Virus record (IMG/VR): IMGVR_UViG_3300037502_000941
Span: 1 to 23,895 of that record
DNA: 23,895 bases
Strand: one strand, 5' to 3'
Origin: a virus
The translations under genes and the position numbers were made by a program. Below the pieces are notes generated by a model. It did no database searches. It was not told the DNA's origin and was given only the letters and a program-made list of their open reading frames with translations. This document shows positions 1 to 7,121 of this stretch, one piece after another; the first letter of the stretch is position 1, and each line of letters starts with the position of its first letter.

Positions 1-47
1 GCCGCTACGCTGATGCCGGAATCAAAGCAAGGTGAACATACGCTCAT
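1..47 (-). CDS. Start of a gene cut by the window edge, downstream of large terminase
   Basis: Only the first 15 codons are visible, beginning MSVCSPCFDSG. The ATG overlaps the TGA of the large terminase gene in an ATGA junction, a typical sign of translational coupling. In tailed phages the gene after the large terminase is often the portal or another head gene, but 15 residues cannot show that. The two cysteines close to the start recall the start of the virion gene at 18510-19556. The frame is certain; the function is unknown. Confidence 0.55.
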   Translation of the reverse strand, partial: MSVCSPCFDSGISVA

Positions 48-1321
48 AAGTATCGCTTTAGAATTGCGTTTACAAAGTAACGAAAACAATCCAAGAAGTC
101 AGCACGCTCGGCAATGTTTTTTCGATTGGTCTTTATGATGGACCCATTGGCATCACATTGCACTTGCTTCGCATCGAATACAAATCCCTTGCACCGCTTA
201 GAGTTCACGCGGATGTCAAGCTTGCGCAATGCTGCGTTGCAATCGATGCGGCTGTTGTAGTGCGTTGGGTTGGCCGGAATGAGAAACTGGCTATCGCTCA
301 TGCCGAGCCGCCGCTTAATCATCGTGTACGCGCTGGAGTTATCGCGCTGTTGAACCGTGCCACCCTTACCCATCGCATCGCCTGTAATACGTATCAGCCC
401 CATCGGCACTCCGAGCGCAAGCACAGCATCGCAGAACGCATCCACGCTGCCCTTGTCAATCTTAATCTCATCCACCACTACCGCGCCTCTGCCAACGTGC
501 TGAATAACCAAAGCGCAAAGTGGGTTAATGTTGAAGTCAACGCTGATGTGCACTGGCATGTTGCGGTTCAGCTGCACGCTGTCATCGATGTGCTTATCAT
601 CGCTCCATTCGTACAGGAACGGGTTCGCCACATCGTCCATCACATCCCAATCGCCCTCCACGAATCGAGCGTACTGCACAGGGGGTAACTCCTTCAAGCT
701 CTCGAGGTATTCAGCCGGGATGTGTGGGTTGTCGGTAATCTTGCTCGGGATGAATGTCCACCGCTCGGGCAATCTGCCTTCTCGGTATGGGTTGTAGATT
801 ATATCCTTTACCCAGTTGTTAGCTGGATTGCACGTTGCAAGGCACACGATCGGCGGCTGGCCTATTGCCTTGTTCCAACTCCCGATGCGTTCCTGTACTT
901 TGTAGAACGTGACATCTTGCAGCTCATTCACCTCATCTAATCCAGCGCCGTTAACCTCAAGACCTTTGAAGCGGTTGAGGTCTTTATCATCATCAAAGCT
1001 TTCAGCCATAAAGATAAGCTCACTGCCATTGATGAAGGTTACTACCTGCGTGTCGCGGTTCCAGTTCTCGACATATCGGTCGATTCCATCATTCAGGATT
1101 GAACTAAACGATGGAAAGGTTGTGCGCTTCAGGTCGGGCAGGCTGCGGCGAATAATAACCCATCGGCTTCGCGGGTATTGCAGCGCAAGGTAAACAAGTG
1201 TAATCAACAACCAAGTGGTTTTTCCACCGCGTATACTCCCCCCAAACACTATCACACGGTACTGCCCAGACTCAACAGCCTCGAGTGCTATGGACTGCCT
1301 TTCAAATAATTCGTATTCCAT
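44..1321 (-). CDS. terL: Terminase large subunit (packaging ATPase and nuclease)
   Basis: This is the motor that pumps phage DNA into the prohead and cuts the concatemer. Numbering from the upstream TTG at 1324: a Walker A motif GGSIRGGKTT lies at about residues 28-37, and a Walker B acidic pair (GLDEVNE) has D130 and E131. A motif III-like coupling segment (LATCNPA) is near 162-168. The C-terminal RNase H-like nuclease shows acidic residues in SVDFN (D263), ITGDAMG (D316) and ERADFLD (D409, D412). The total of about 425 residues is normal for the family. I chose the ATG at 1321 because it overlaps the TGA of the preceding small gene (TGATG); the in-frame TTG one codon upstream is the alternative. 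The small terminase gene lies just upstream, as expected. Confidence 0.95.
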   Translation of the reverse strand: MEYELFERQSIALEAVESGQYRVIVFGGSIRGGKTTWLLITLVYLALQYPRSRWVIIRRSLPDLKRTTFPSFSSILNDGIDRYVENWNRDTQVVTFINGSELIFMAESFDDDKDLNRFKGLEVNGAGLDEVNELQDVTFYKVQERIGSWNKAIGQPPIVCLATCNPANNWVKDIIYNPYREGRLPERWTFIPSKITDNPHIPAEYLESLKELPPVQYARFVEGDWDVMDDVANPFLYEWSDDKHIDDSVQLNRNMPVHISVDFNINPLCALVIQHVGRGAVVVDEIKIDKGSVDAFCDAVLALGVPMGLIRITGDAMGKGGTVQQRDNSSAYTMIKRRLGMSDSQFLIPANPTHYNSRIDCNAALRKLDIRVNSKRCKGFVFDAKQVQCDANGSIIKTNRKNIAERADFLDCFRYFVNAILKRYL

Positions 1322-1446
1322 CAATCCTCCTCGTCATTCGGGTCGGGCATGCAGTCAATGATGTTGCGAATAACAAGCACAAAGCCATACGCAAACGCAA
1401 CTATGAACAGCGTGAGCAACAATCCGGTGCCGATGGCTTTAAGCAT
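1321..1446 (-). CDS. 41-residue single-pass membrane protein between the terminase genes
   Basis: A short reading frame starts MLKAIGTGLLLTLF and ends in an acidic tail, PDPNDEED. Residues 4-27 are strongly hydrophobic and form one predicted transmembrane helix. The ATG lies 8 bases inside the end of the small terminase gene, preceded by GAGGACGGCA, a passable ribosome binding site. The TGA overlaps the ATG of the large terminase. This double coupling and the clean layout of helix plus charged tail make it probably a real gene. I do not recognise a family. Its role is unknown; a membrane anchor or a small holin or antiholin-like protein would be guesses. Confidence 0.6.
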   Translation of the reverse strand: MLKAIGTGLLLTLFIVAFAYGFVLVIRNIIDCMPDPNDEED

Positions 1447-1741
1447 TGCCGTCCTCTTTGGTCTTAATGATTACCAACGGCTCGGTAGTCTTGAGCGTGG
1501 TCTCGCTGGTCTGCTTCGGCTTGCCATAAGCGCGGTCGAGCAGCAACTCGGCGGCGCGGGTATCGCCTTTCTTAGCCCTTGCATGTAGCGCGTTTAGTAT
1601 CTCTTCTGCGGCTGTTTGTCCATCTTTACCTTCCTTGCCGAGCACGTTCGCAAGTAGCGTGTGAAGCTCTGGCAGCTTTGGCCTGCCAACATTCTTGGTA
1701 TTGCCTGACTTCAACTTGCCGCCGTTTCTGCCTTCTCTCAT
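1439..1741 (-). CDS. terS: Probable terminase small subunit (DNA recognition)
   Basis: The protein is about 100 residues from the ATG at 1741. Its basic N-terminus (GKLKSGNTKNVGRPK) resembles the NTGRPKG-type start of phage small-terminase and DUF5681 proteins. A helical segment follows (EILNALHARAKKGDTRAAEL, then LLDRAYGKPKQ) that is characteristic of those proteins. Small subunits bind the packaging start site and load the large subunit, whose gene lies downstream with only a 41-codon gene between. The frame stays open upstream to 1807, but that part overlaps the 46-residue gene. The ATG at 1741 follows an A-rich leader with a tandem AAACTCGTAA element, which is usual for strong Bacteroidota starts. 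The AGGAGG at 1764-1769 is too far away to act as its binding site. Confidence 0.7.
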   Translation of the reverse strand: MREGRNGGKLKSGNTKNVGRPKLPELHTLLANVLGKEGKDGQTAAEEILNALHARAKKGDTRAAELLLDRAYGKPKQTSETTLKTTEPLVIIKTKEDGNA

Positions 1742-1760
1742 TTTACGAGTTTTTACGAGT

Positions 1761-1901
1761 TTACCTCCTACGTGCTTTGCGGTACTTCTCAGCCTCTGCA
1801 TAAGCAATCGCTGCCGCTTGGCTGGGTGAATATCCCTCGCTTATTAGCTTGCGGATGTTCATCTGAATTATCTCTTGGCTGTCGCCTTGGAATAGTGGCA
1901 T
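1761..1901 (-). CDS. 46-residue conserved-type small phage protein
   Basis: This short frame begins MPLFQGDSQEIIQMNIRKL and continues with SEGYSPSQAAAIAYAEAEKY. It matches a pattern I know from many phages: a short protein of the form 'MPL..G.S...I..NI..L...G....QA.AIA...A', usually unannotated in function and often close to structural or packaging genes. It is a helical, charged protein without membrane segments. It stops with TAA inside AGGAGGTAA, 19 bases before the terminase small subunit start, and begins 3 bases after the stop of the 127-residue gene upstream. The reading frame is convincing; the role is unknown. Confidence 0.65.
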   Translation of the reverse strand: MPLFQGDSQEIIQMNIRKLISEGYSPSQAAAIAYAEAEKYRKARRR

Positions 1902-1904
1902 AAT

Positions 1905-2288
1905 TTACAAATTTACTAAATTTTCAAATAGCTTGCCTTCGTAGGTAATGTTCATAGAAAAGCCCCGCTCAACTATCTCTTCATATTGCGATTGGTAGAT
2001 GAATAAATCATGCAGCTTGCCTTCGATGAAAGCCTTTGCTGTAAATCCTTGCACCCCGCTTTTATCCGATGTAGGCAATAACATTCCGAGTCTATACTGA
2101 ACATCGCGCTCTTTGCTCAAAACAATCTTATTGATCTTGCTGAACTTGCGCACATCGTCAATAGTGATTCCAACAGCAATGTCGTATTCAAGTGCCGGAT
2201 GGGTTAAATATCCAAAGTAGCAATGGTCTCGCATGTACTCAGCATCGACAAACATGCCAGCCCTGAGTCTTGTGGTTTGGTTAGTCAT
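1905..2288 (-). CDS. Hypothetical protein, 127 residues
   Basis: I do not recognise this protein. It is soluble-looking and mixed alpha/beta, beginning MTNQTTRLRAGMFVDAEYM, with no signal peptide or membrane helix. It overlaps the 3' end of the preceding gene by 8 bases and is followed after 3 bases by the 46-residue gene, so it belongs to the tightly packed operon running from replication into packaging. Nothing in it suggests a catalytic site. Confidence 0.75.
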   Translation of the reverse strand: MTNQTTRLRAGMFVDAEYMRDHCYFGYLTHPALEYDIAVGITIDDVRKFSKINKIVLSKERDVQYRLGMLLPTSDKSGVQGFTAKAFIEGKLHDLFIYQSQYEEIVERGFSMNITYEGKLFENLVNL

Positions 2289-2493
2289 CTTTTCGGCTGT
2301 GATATCGTTCGCAATCTAAGTCAATCCAATCGAGCTCAGGCTCTTCATCGTCATCAACAACTGCATCGTAGTTCGTTGGTGCTCTTGCCATGTCTCTGAG
2401 ATAGGCGAAGTAATTCGGATGTCCTAGGTTTTCTGTTTCAATTCCGAAATGCTTTAAGCACATCTCTCGTTTGTACTCTTGGTATTCTGTCAT
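2281..2493 (-). CDS. Hypothetical acidic protein, 70 residues
   Basis: No family is recognised. The C-terminal half is strongly acidic (DAVVDDDEEPELDWIDLDCE), which would suit a protein-binding or DNA-mimic-like surface, though that is only a suggestion. The frame is open to 2511, but I chose the ATG at 2493 because it is preceded by the leader TACACACACTATG, identical to the one at the primase start (5682). The stop overlaps the next gene by 8 bases. Confidence 0.7.
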   Translation of the reverse strand: MTEYQEYKREMCLKHFGIETENLGHPNYFAYLRDMARAPTNYDAVVDDDEEPELDWIDLDCERYHSRKDD

Positions 2494-2504
2494 AGTGTGT
2501 GTAT

Positions 2505-2693
2505 TTAGCAACCGTGTTCCGGTTCATGTTTCTTTGGTTTAATTGTCAATGTTGAAAGGTAATTGCGAACCATCATGCGTACTGTCTCTTTTGCTGATAG
2601 TGGAACGCGGAAGGATATGGTAGACATTTTCTCGCCGTAAATCGGCTTTCGCCCGGCACCTGATCGCCTACCTCCTCGTTTTTCTGTGTTCAT
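2505..2693 (-). CDS. Small GRK-motif DNA-binding protein, ribbon-helix-helix-like
   Basis: The 62-residue protein opens with a basic AT-hook-like segment (RGGRRSGAGRKPIYGEK). A short beta-strand and helix follow, MSTISFRVPLSAKE, the pattern of phage ribbon-helix-helix regulators in which the strand SFRVP would enter the major groove. It probably binds DNA as a dimer and regulates transcription. It is a distant relative of the 53-residue protein at 22412-22573, which has the same AGRK-x(n)-(I/V)SFR-x-PLS arrangement. A Bacteroidota-type promoter lies directly upstream at 2699-2730, so this gene may begin its own transcript with a very short or absent leader. Confidence 0.7.
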   Translation of the reverse strand: MNTEKRGGRRSGAGRKPIYGEKMSTISFRVPLSAKETVRMMVRNYLSTLTIKPKKHEPEHGC

Positions 2694-2698
2694 GTGTG

Positions 2699-2730
2699 CA
2701 AAGGTATTTATTTGTTTGTGTTTTGCAAAT
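2699..2730 (-). promoter_or_regulatory. Bacteroidota-type promoter before the small regulator gene
   Basis: On the minus strand TTTG (2727-2730) is followed after 20 bases by TACCTTTG (2699-2706), close to the TTTG-N19-TAnnTTTG consensus. It lies inside the last codons and stop region of the upstream gene. The expected transcription start falls almost on the ATG at 2693, so the message may be leaderless. Seen by eye only; spacing is one base longer than ideal. Confidence 0.5.
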
Positions 2731-2944
2731 TAATATTATTCTTGTGCAGAAGCCTCAGCCAGTTCAATGCCTTAATCGTGTAGGTTCGATGAACTAATGT
2801 TCCATGCGCAGCTGTTGTGAGATATCTCGCAAGCGATTTATGAGCCTGTTGTGTTGAGGTATAAGTTAGCGGCTCATCCACAATCATTGCCTCATCTGGA
2901 AGCATCTCGGTCATGTAGTGAATAATCTTGTCGTACTTAGTCAT
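2708..2944 (-). CDS. Hypothetical protein, 78 residues, possible winged-helix-like fold
   Basis: I do not recognise a named family. The sequence begins MTKYDKIIHYMTEMLPDEAM. The segment QAHKSLARYLTTAAHGTL followed by VHRTYTIKALNWLRLLH has the look of a small helix-turn-helix protein with helices around an Ala/Gly turn, but the match is weak. It overlaps the preceding nuclease gene by 8 bases and is followed by the ribbon-helix-helix gene, whose promoter lies in its 3' end. Confidence 0.7.
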   Translation of the reverse strand: MTKYDKIIHYMTEMLPDEAMIVDEPLTYTSTQQAHKSLARYLTTAAHGTLVHRTYTIKALNWLRLLHKNNINLQNTNK

Positions 2945-3263
2945 GGTTTATGATGTTTAAGAATTCCTCTTCATTGCGCACTATGTGGTATTCATGGCCG
3001 AGTGATCGGCAAATCTTTTCAAATCTCTTCTGCTCTTCCGACTGCTTTCCGGTTTCGGTCTTCCATTCAATCCAGCATGTCCGACCTTCCGGCTTCAAGT
3101 AGCACATATCGGCAACGCCTGGCACAACTCCCATCGCTTTGTTCATTGCACCCTTAATGCCGTTCACGCTGTTGTTATTGATGGCAAAAACTCTTCCACG
3201 CAAGTCTGGGCGGGCGTTCCATAGGTTTGTGAAGGCTTTGGATTGGGCTTTTACTTCGCTCAT
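2937..3263 (-). CDS. VRR-NUC family nuclease
   Basis: VRR-NUC proteins are small PD-(D/E)XK nucleases of phages that act on branched or flapped DNA during replication and recombination. The family signature is present: VVPGVADMCYL (first acidic residue) followed by CWIEWKTETGKQSEEQKRF (the E-x-K core and the conserved QxxF-type helix), then LGHEYHIVRNEEEF, the last strand and helix. At 108 residues it is a complete stand-alone domain. The ATG at 3263 is preferred; a GTG at 3275 in frame lies inside the GTTGCCAC hairpin that immediately precedes the gene, so that hairpin may control expression. It sits just after the primase-helicase gene and repeat array. Confidence 0.88.
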   Translation of the reverse strand: MSEVKAQSKAFTNLWNARPDLRGRVFAINNNSVNGIKGAMNKAMGVVPGVADMCYLKPEGRTCWIEWKTETGKQSEEQKRFEKICRSLGHEYHIVRNEEEFLNIINHD

Positions 3264-3267
3264 AATT

Positions 3268-3555
3268 GTTGCCACTTAGTAAGGTGGCAACAATGTTTTT
3301 GACTGCCAAAAACGCTTGTATCGCAATCGCTGCAATGGTTACAGCGATTTGTTGCCACTTGGGCCAAAAAAAGCCCTGTTAGTATAATATGTGTGTGTGT
3401 GTGCATGTGTGTGTGTGTGTGTATATAAATATTGTTAAGGTATGAAAAGTAAGTGGCAACAGTGGCAACAAATGGCTGTAAGGCTTGGTATAATTGGGCT
3501 TGGAGTGTTGCCACTTGCTTTTTTGAAGTGGCAACAAAGTGGCAACACTGGCAAC
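3268..3555 (-). repeat. Array of GTTGCCAC / GTGGCAAC repeats, candidate origin or operator region
   Basis: This gene-free gap of about 290 bases holds eight perfect copies of the octamer. GTTGCCAC on the plus strand is at 3268, 3351 and 3507. GTGGCAAC is at 3284, 3453, 3462, 3528 and 3539. A near copy (CTGGCAAC) is at 3548. Two pairs form perfect inverted repeats, 3268-3291 and 3505-3537. A second dyad, AATCGCTG/CAGCGATT, is at 3327-3352, and a (TG)n tract lies in the middle. The location between primase-helicase and nuclease, with repeated binding-site-like words in both orientations, fits an iteron-type replication origin or an operator cluster. A 100-codon frame crosses it on the minus strand, but it encodes mostly the repeats and is rejected as a gene. 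Confidence 0.75.
3391..3422. repeat. TG/AC dinucleotide tract
   Basis: The tract is an almost uninterrupted TG run of about 32 bases on the plus strand, broken once by CA, followed by an AT-rich stretch (ATATAAATATTG). Alternating purine-pyrimidine tracts can adopt Z-DNA and often vary in length between isolates. Together with the AT-rich flank it may act as an easily unwound element within the repeat region. Confidence 0.85.
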
Positions 3556-3558
3556 ATA

Positions 3559-5682
3559 TCACATCGGATTTTTGTTGATAAGGTACATTCTAACAATCGA
3601 ATTTCCACGGCGTTTGCGGTCTTGCGTATAGCCTAATGCAGTGAGTATCGAACCAATACGCTGCGTGTTGAGGTAATTGAACTTGGTCTCAATCATAAGG
3701 TATTGCTGAATCTCGGTAAGCGACATCCACTCTCCATAACTTTCAGAGTTCGCTGGACTCAGCTTCTTGTGGATTAGGTCTTCTTCAGGTGTTGAATGCT
3801 TGAACGCATCAGTTGATTGGTTTAGCTCTTCGATGTCTTGGCGCAATACTGTGTAATCCCAGCCGTTGCGATACATGGCATACAGCTCACGCCATAGTGC
3901 AACCTTATCGCACTTGTTATAATATTCCTGATTGATATCCACGATGTGAATTGGAATCTGCCTACGGTTTCCGGTAGGGTCATTAAGTATCTGCGTTTCG
4001 TTCGATGTACCGCAGAACACGGCCAGCCTACGAAGGTCGAGCGACACGCGGCCATAAGGTTCGCGCACGTTTATGAACTCTTTCGATGTTAGCTCTTTGA
4101 GTCGCTTCTCTTCCTTTTTGGACTTACCGCCGTATTCGTCATCGAGGATGATCAGCTTCTTGCACATGAGGATTTCGTCATCCTTTCCGGCATCCATCTT
4201 CGACTCAGCGAATAGGTACCTGAGCTGCTTGGGTAGCAAGTAACGAAACCAGTGTGTCTTTCCGGTGCCTTGCTTCTCGCCTGAGAATATGAGCACCAAT
4301 GGCGAGTGATTGCCATAGGCAGATGCGACCACTGATACGAGCCACTTGAGGACGAACTTATCAGCGTTTGGCGTGTCGGTTATTATGCTGTTGAGCAGGT
4401 GCGTCACGTTGTGGCAATCTTCCTCGGTGTGTAGTTCCTCTTCAAAGAACTCGTGCAGCGGGTTATATGTCTCGATGCGATTTGAGAAAATAATGGAAGT
4501 TACCAGGTCTTTTGTGGCCTCTTTGAACACGGCCTTGCAATCAAGAAAAATCGAATTTATATCACTGTCATCGATAGGCCTTCCATTTAGTTCCACGTTG
4601 CGCGTAACTACGTTTTTTCTGAGGTCAAAAGTTTTTATAAACGCCGCAATATCAGCACTTACATTCTCCGATTTGAATTTAATATCCTTTGCTACTATTT
4701 CATTGACAACTTTCTCACTTTCCTCCGGGCTGATGCCAGCTACCTCCAGCGACTTGACGATGGCTTCAGGCGAAAGCCCAGCGGCACGTTGCGAGCTTGC
4801 GGCTCGGAGAATCTCCTTGGTCTGCTCGGAGTAGGCTTGTATGCCGTTTTGCTTGGCCTGGTAGTAGATGGTTGCAATTGTTGACCGCTTGCCCTTGCTC
4901 TCGCTGTGGTTCTTCAGGCAGGCTGTGTACTGCGCATTGCAGTCATCGGAATTGTACTTGGAAGAGTGCGATGACAGCGTGTGAAAGTAGTCGCGACCAC
5001 CTTCTCCAAATTCGGACACCAGTGCGTATGCGATTTGAATCCACTCGGAGTAATCTTCGCAGAGGTTAAGCCCCTTGCGATCCATCTCTGCAATCATGGC
5101 ATCGAAGTCGGTTTTCACTACCGCGACTTTTGCGAGCTTGCGTTCCTTCGGTTTTGCGAGGTACTTCTTGAACATGACGGCCTTGGTGTTGATGTGAATC
5201 CAAGGGTCGTAAGATATGAAGCGAGCGCGTGATACGTTTTTGCCGGACTGGTCAACAATTAGCTGATAGGTGTGGTATAGGTACGATGCTATGCCATTAA
5301 ACGCATCTGCGTGGCGTGTGCCATCGATTTTTACTATAAGGCATAGTCCACGCCCACTGATGGAAGTAAACGCAGCATAAACGTAAGAATCCGATTGAAT
5401 TAGCTTCTTAACATCTTCAGGGCTTTCGATGTTGTCGATGTCGATTGCGATGAATCCTGAGTGCGCTCGGATAGCATCGTCCTTTCGGGCTGAGAATGAG
5501 CCGCTGATGGTGACTAATGGAGCTGATTTTTTCTTTTTATCGCGCTCGGTCTTGTCGGCTGTTGCGCGAACTTGGAGGACTATGTCCTGCCATTTGCCAG
5601 TTCTGACTCCTTCCAGAAAGGAGCTGAGTTCGATGTCAGTGTCTTGTGTGTCATAGATGTTTTGGTAATGTGAGATGAGCAT
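3559..5682 (-). CDS. Primase-helicase: BT4734-like primase domain, PriCT, VirE/D5-like ATPase
   Basis: The 707-residue replication protein has three parts. Residues about 15-175 form a BT4734-type primase-like domain, with the acidic motif FIAIDIDN (D81, D83) and TSISGRGLCLIVK (107-118). Residues about 195-280 resemble a PriCT linker domain (CEDYSEWIQIAYAL). Residues about 435-640 form a VirE/VapE or D5-like superfamily 3-type ATPase. It has Walker A GEKQGTGKTHW (468-478), Walker B LIILDDEYG (510-518), sensor GTSNE (558-562) and an arginine-finger candidate GNRRQIP (571-577). It would prime and unwind the phage origin, plausibly at the repeat array directly downstream. The ATG at 5682 follows the TACACACACT leader and lies 103 bases inside the end of the helicase gene, an unusually long overlap. 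Confidence 0.9.
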   Translation of the reverse strand: MLISHYQNIYDTQDTDIELSSFLEGVRTGKWQDIVLQVRATADKTERDKKKKSAPLVTISGSFSARKDDAIRAHSGFIAIDIDNIESPEDVKKLIQSDSYVYAAFTSISGRGLCLIVKIDGTRHADAFNGIASYLYHTYQLIVDQSGKNVSRARFISYDPWIHINTKAVMFKKYLAKPKERKLAKVAVVKTDFDAMIAEMDRKGLNLCEDYSEWIQIAYALVSEFGEGGRDYFHTLSSHSSKYNSDDCNAQYTACLKNHSESKGKRSTIATIYYQAKQNGIQAYSEQTKEILRAASSQRAAGLSPEAIVKSLEVAGISPEESEKVVNEIVAKDIKFKSENVSADIAAFIKTFDLRKNVVTRNVELNGRPIDDSDINSIFLDCKAVFKEATKDLVTSIIFSNRIETYNPLHEFFEEELHTEEDCHNVTHLLNSIITDTPNADKFVLKWLVSVVASAYGNHSPLVLIFSGEKQGTGKTHWFRYLLPKQLRYLFAESKMDAGKDDEILMCKKLIILDDEYGGKSKKEEKRLKELTSKEFINVREPYGRVSLDLRRLAVFCGTSNETQILNDPTGNRRQIPIHIVDINQEYYNKCDKVALWRELYAMYRNGWDYTVLRQDIEELNQSTDAFKHSTPEEDLIHKKLSPANSESYGEWMSLTEIQQYLMIETKFNYLNTQRIGSILTALGYTQDRKRRGNSIVRMYLINKNPM

Positions 5683-7121
5683 AGTGTGTGTAATTTATCA
5701 TGTATTAGCTGCCTGTGAAACTGGTCAAAGCGTTTGCCCTTTTCGCGGCACCAGAGCCTTGCAAGTTCGTGAATTTCTTTTTCGATTTGTGCGCGATGCT
5801 GAGGTGTTGGATTGTGAAATATGCGCACAGCCTTGTTGAAAACTTGCTCAATTAACACATAAAGAGAGCGATAATCTTTGTAATGAGCATTTGATTCAAT
5901 TATCTTTTTTACATCAATAGCCTTGGATACTTGGATGAACTTCTCGATGGCCTCGTCCTTTTGTTTGATTACTGGGAAGGCATGGCCGCAATCGCAAAGG
6001 CGAACAGCGGTATGCATCAGTGCGCCACAATCAGGGCACTCTTTCACAGGAGCCACCCCTTCGCCGGGCTTCTTGGGGTTGTGGAAGATATCGCTCCAAT
6101 TGCGAGGCGATGACCAGAGGCCATGCGTGATGCAGTTTCCTCCAAGATCTATGATGGTGAATGCGAGCTTGACATTGTGTGGCCTTGCACCGCGGCCGCA
6201 CATCTGAAGCCATAGCGGCATTGATGCTGTGGCCTTGTTTACGATGACGGTCTCGATGTCGGGCTGGTCGAATCCGGTGGTGGCAATTCCGATGTTGTTG
6301 AGTATTGCATCGGGAGTGTTGGCGAACCATTGCAGCACCTCAGCGCGATCAGGCGAGTCAGCATCGAGATGCCGAGAGTTGAATCCAGCTGCCACGAATG
6401 CGCTGTTCACGGCCATCGAGTGCTCGACATTGCAGTTGAAGATGATAGTCTTGCGGCCGAGTGAGTGTGCCTTGTAGGCGTTTACTGTTGTCTCAATGTA
6501 CTTAGGTGCTTTGAATGCCGCTGCCATCTGTGCCGCATCGAAGTCTCCAGCTTTCATCTTCAGCTTTGCCCGGTCGACAATTTGAGCGGCTGAGTAGGTC
6601 AGCTCTGGGCATAGGTAGCCTTGCTCGATAAGGTCGGGAATATCGATGCCGCACACAATGTCATCGAAGTAGTTGCGCAAGGGATTGGTCTTGCGAGCTG
6701 CCAATGGCGTTGCCGTGAAGCCTATGATGTAGCTTTCTGTGAAGTGCTCGATGACCTTGGTGAAGTTGCCGATATGCACTTCATCGACAATGACCAGTCC
6801 GATGTTGGTGAACTTGTCGAGCCGCTTGTATGCCGTCTCAACCATTGCCACATACACGCGAGCATGTGGAATCGACTTCATGCCAGCGGTTACGGCTTGC
6901 GATGGGATGCGAATCGCTTTCGTGGCCTGTTTCAGCAGCTCCTCACGATGGACAAGGATTAGGATGTCTTGGCTCGACTTCGCGCAATAGCGGTCACATA
7001 TTGCAGCGAAGCATACGGTTTTGCCTCCACCAGTTGCGAGCTGCGCAACCACCTTGCGATTGCTGCGCAGGCTCGCTGCGATGTTATTGATGAAAGTCTC
7101 CTGGTAGGGGCGAAGAGTCAT
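5580..7121 (-). CDS. DEAD/DEAH superfamily 2 helicase with zinc ribbon
   Basis: The 513-residue protein is an RecG/UvrB-like SF2 DNA helicase of the type common in phage replication modules. Motif I LATGGGKT is at 28-35, motif II VDEVH at 112-116, motif III FTATP at 135-139, and motif VI QMCGRGAR at 306-313. After the helicase core comes a four-cysteine zinc ribbon (CPDCG at 362-366, CDCG at 376-379). The C-terminus is basic and helical and ends out of frame with the primase, overlapping its start by 103 bases. It starts with a 4-base overlap with the 70-residue gene upstream. The likely role is unwinding DNA at forks or recombination intermediates. Confidence 0.9.
   Translation of the reverse strand: MTLRPYQETFINNIAASLRSNRKVVAQLATGGGKTVCFAAICDRYCAKSSQDILILVHREELLKQATKAIRIPSQAVTAGMKSIPHARVYVAMVETAYKRLDKFTNIGLVIVDEVHIGNFTKVIEHFTESYIIGFTATPLAARKTNPLRNYFDDIVCGIDIPDLIEQGYLCPELTYSAAQIVDRAKLKMKAGDFDAAQMAAAFKAPKYIETTVNAYKAHSLGRKTIIFNCNVEHSMAVNSAFVAAGFNSRHLDADSPDRAEVLQWFANTPDAILNNIGIATTGFDQPDIETVIVNKATASMPLWLQMCGRGARPHNVKLAFTIIDLGGNCITHGLWSSPRNWSDIFHNPKKPGEGVAPVKECPDCGALMHTAVRLCDCGHAFPVIKQKDEAIEKFIQVSKAIDVKKIIESNAHYKDYRSLYVLIEQVFNKAVRIFHNPTPQHRAQIEKEIHELARLWCREKGKRFDQFHRQLIHDKLHTLCSSHITKTSMTHKTLTSNSAPFWKESELANGRT

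Noticed and set aside
158-688. 176-codon plus-strand frame opposite the large terminase
   Set aside because: It is antisense to conserved terminase motifs, rich in His and Ala as expected from a reversed frame, and has no leader.
1741-1760. Tandem TTTTACGAGT repeat before the small terminase
   Set aside because: Only two copies of 10 bases; best read as part of the A-rich leader, not enough to call an operator or packaging site.
3260-3562. 100-codon minus-strand frame across the repeat array, starting with GTG in a GTGA overlap with the primase stop
   Set aside because: The product is made of the translated GTTGCCAC and AC repeats (VAT and HTHT runs) with many cysteines and no domain. The repeats occur in both orientations and different frames, which fits DNA-level function better.
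4346-4834. 162-codon plus-strand frame opposite the primase
   Set aside because: It lies fully inside the well-supported primase-helicase gene on the other strand and has no recognisable protein features; it is a shadow frame.
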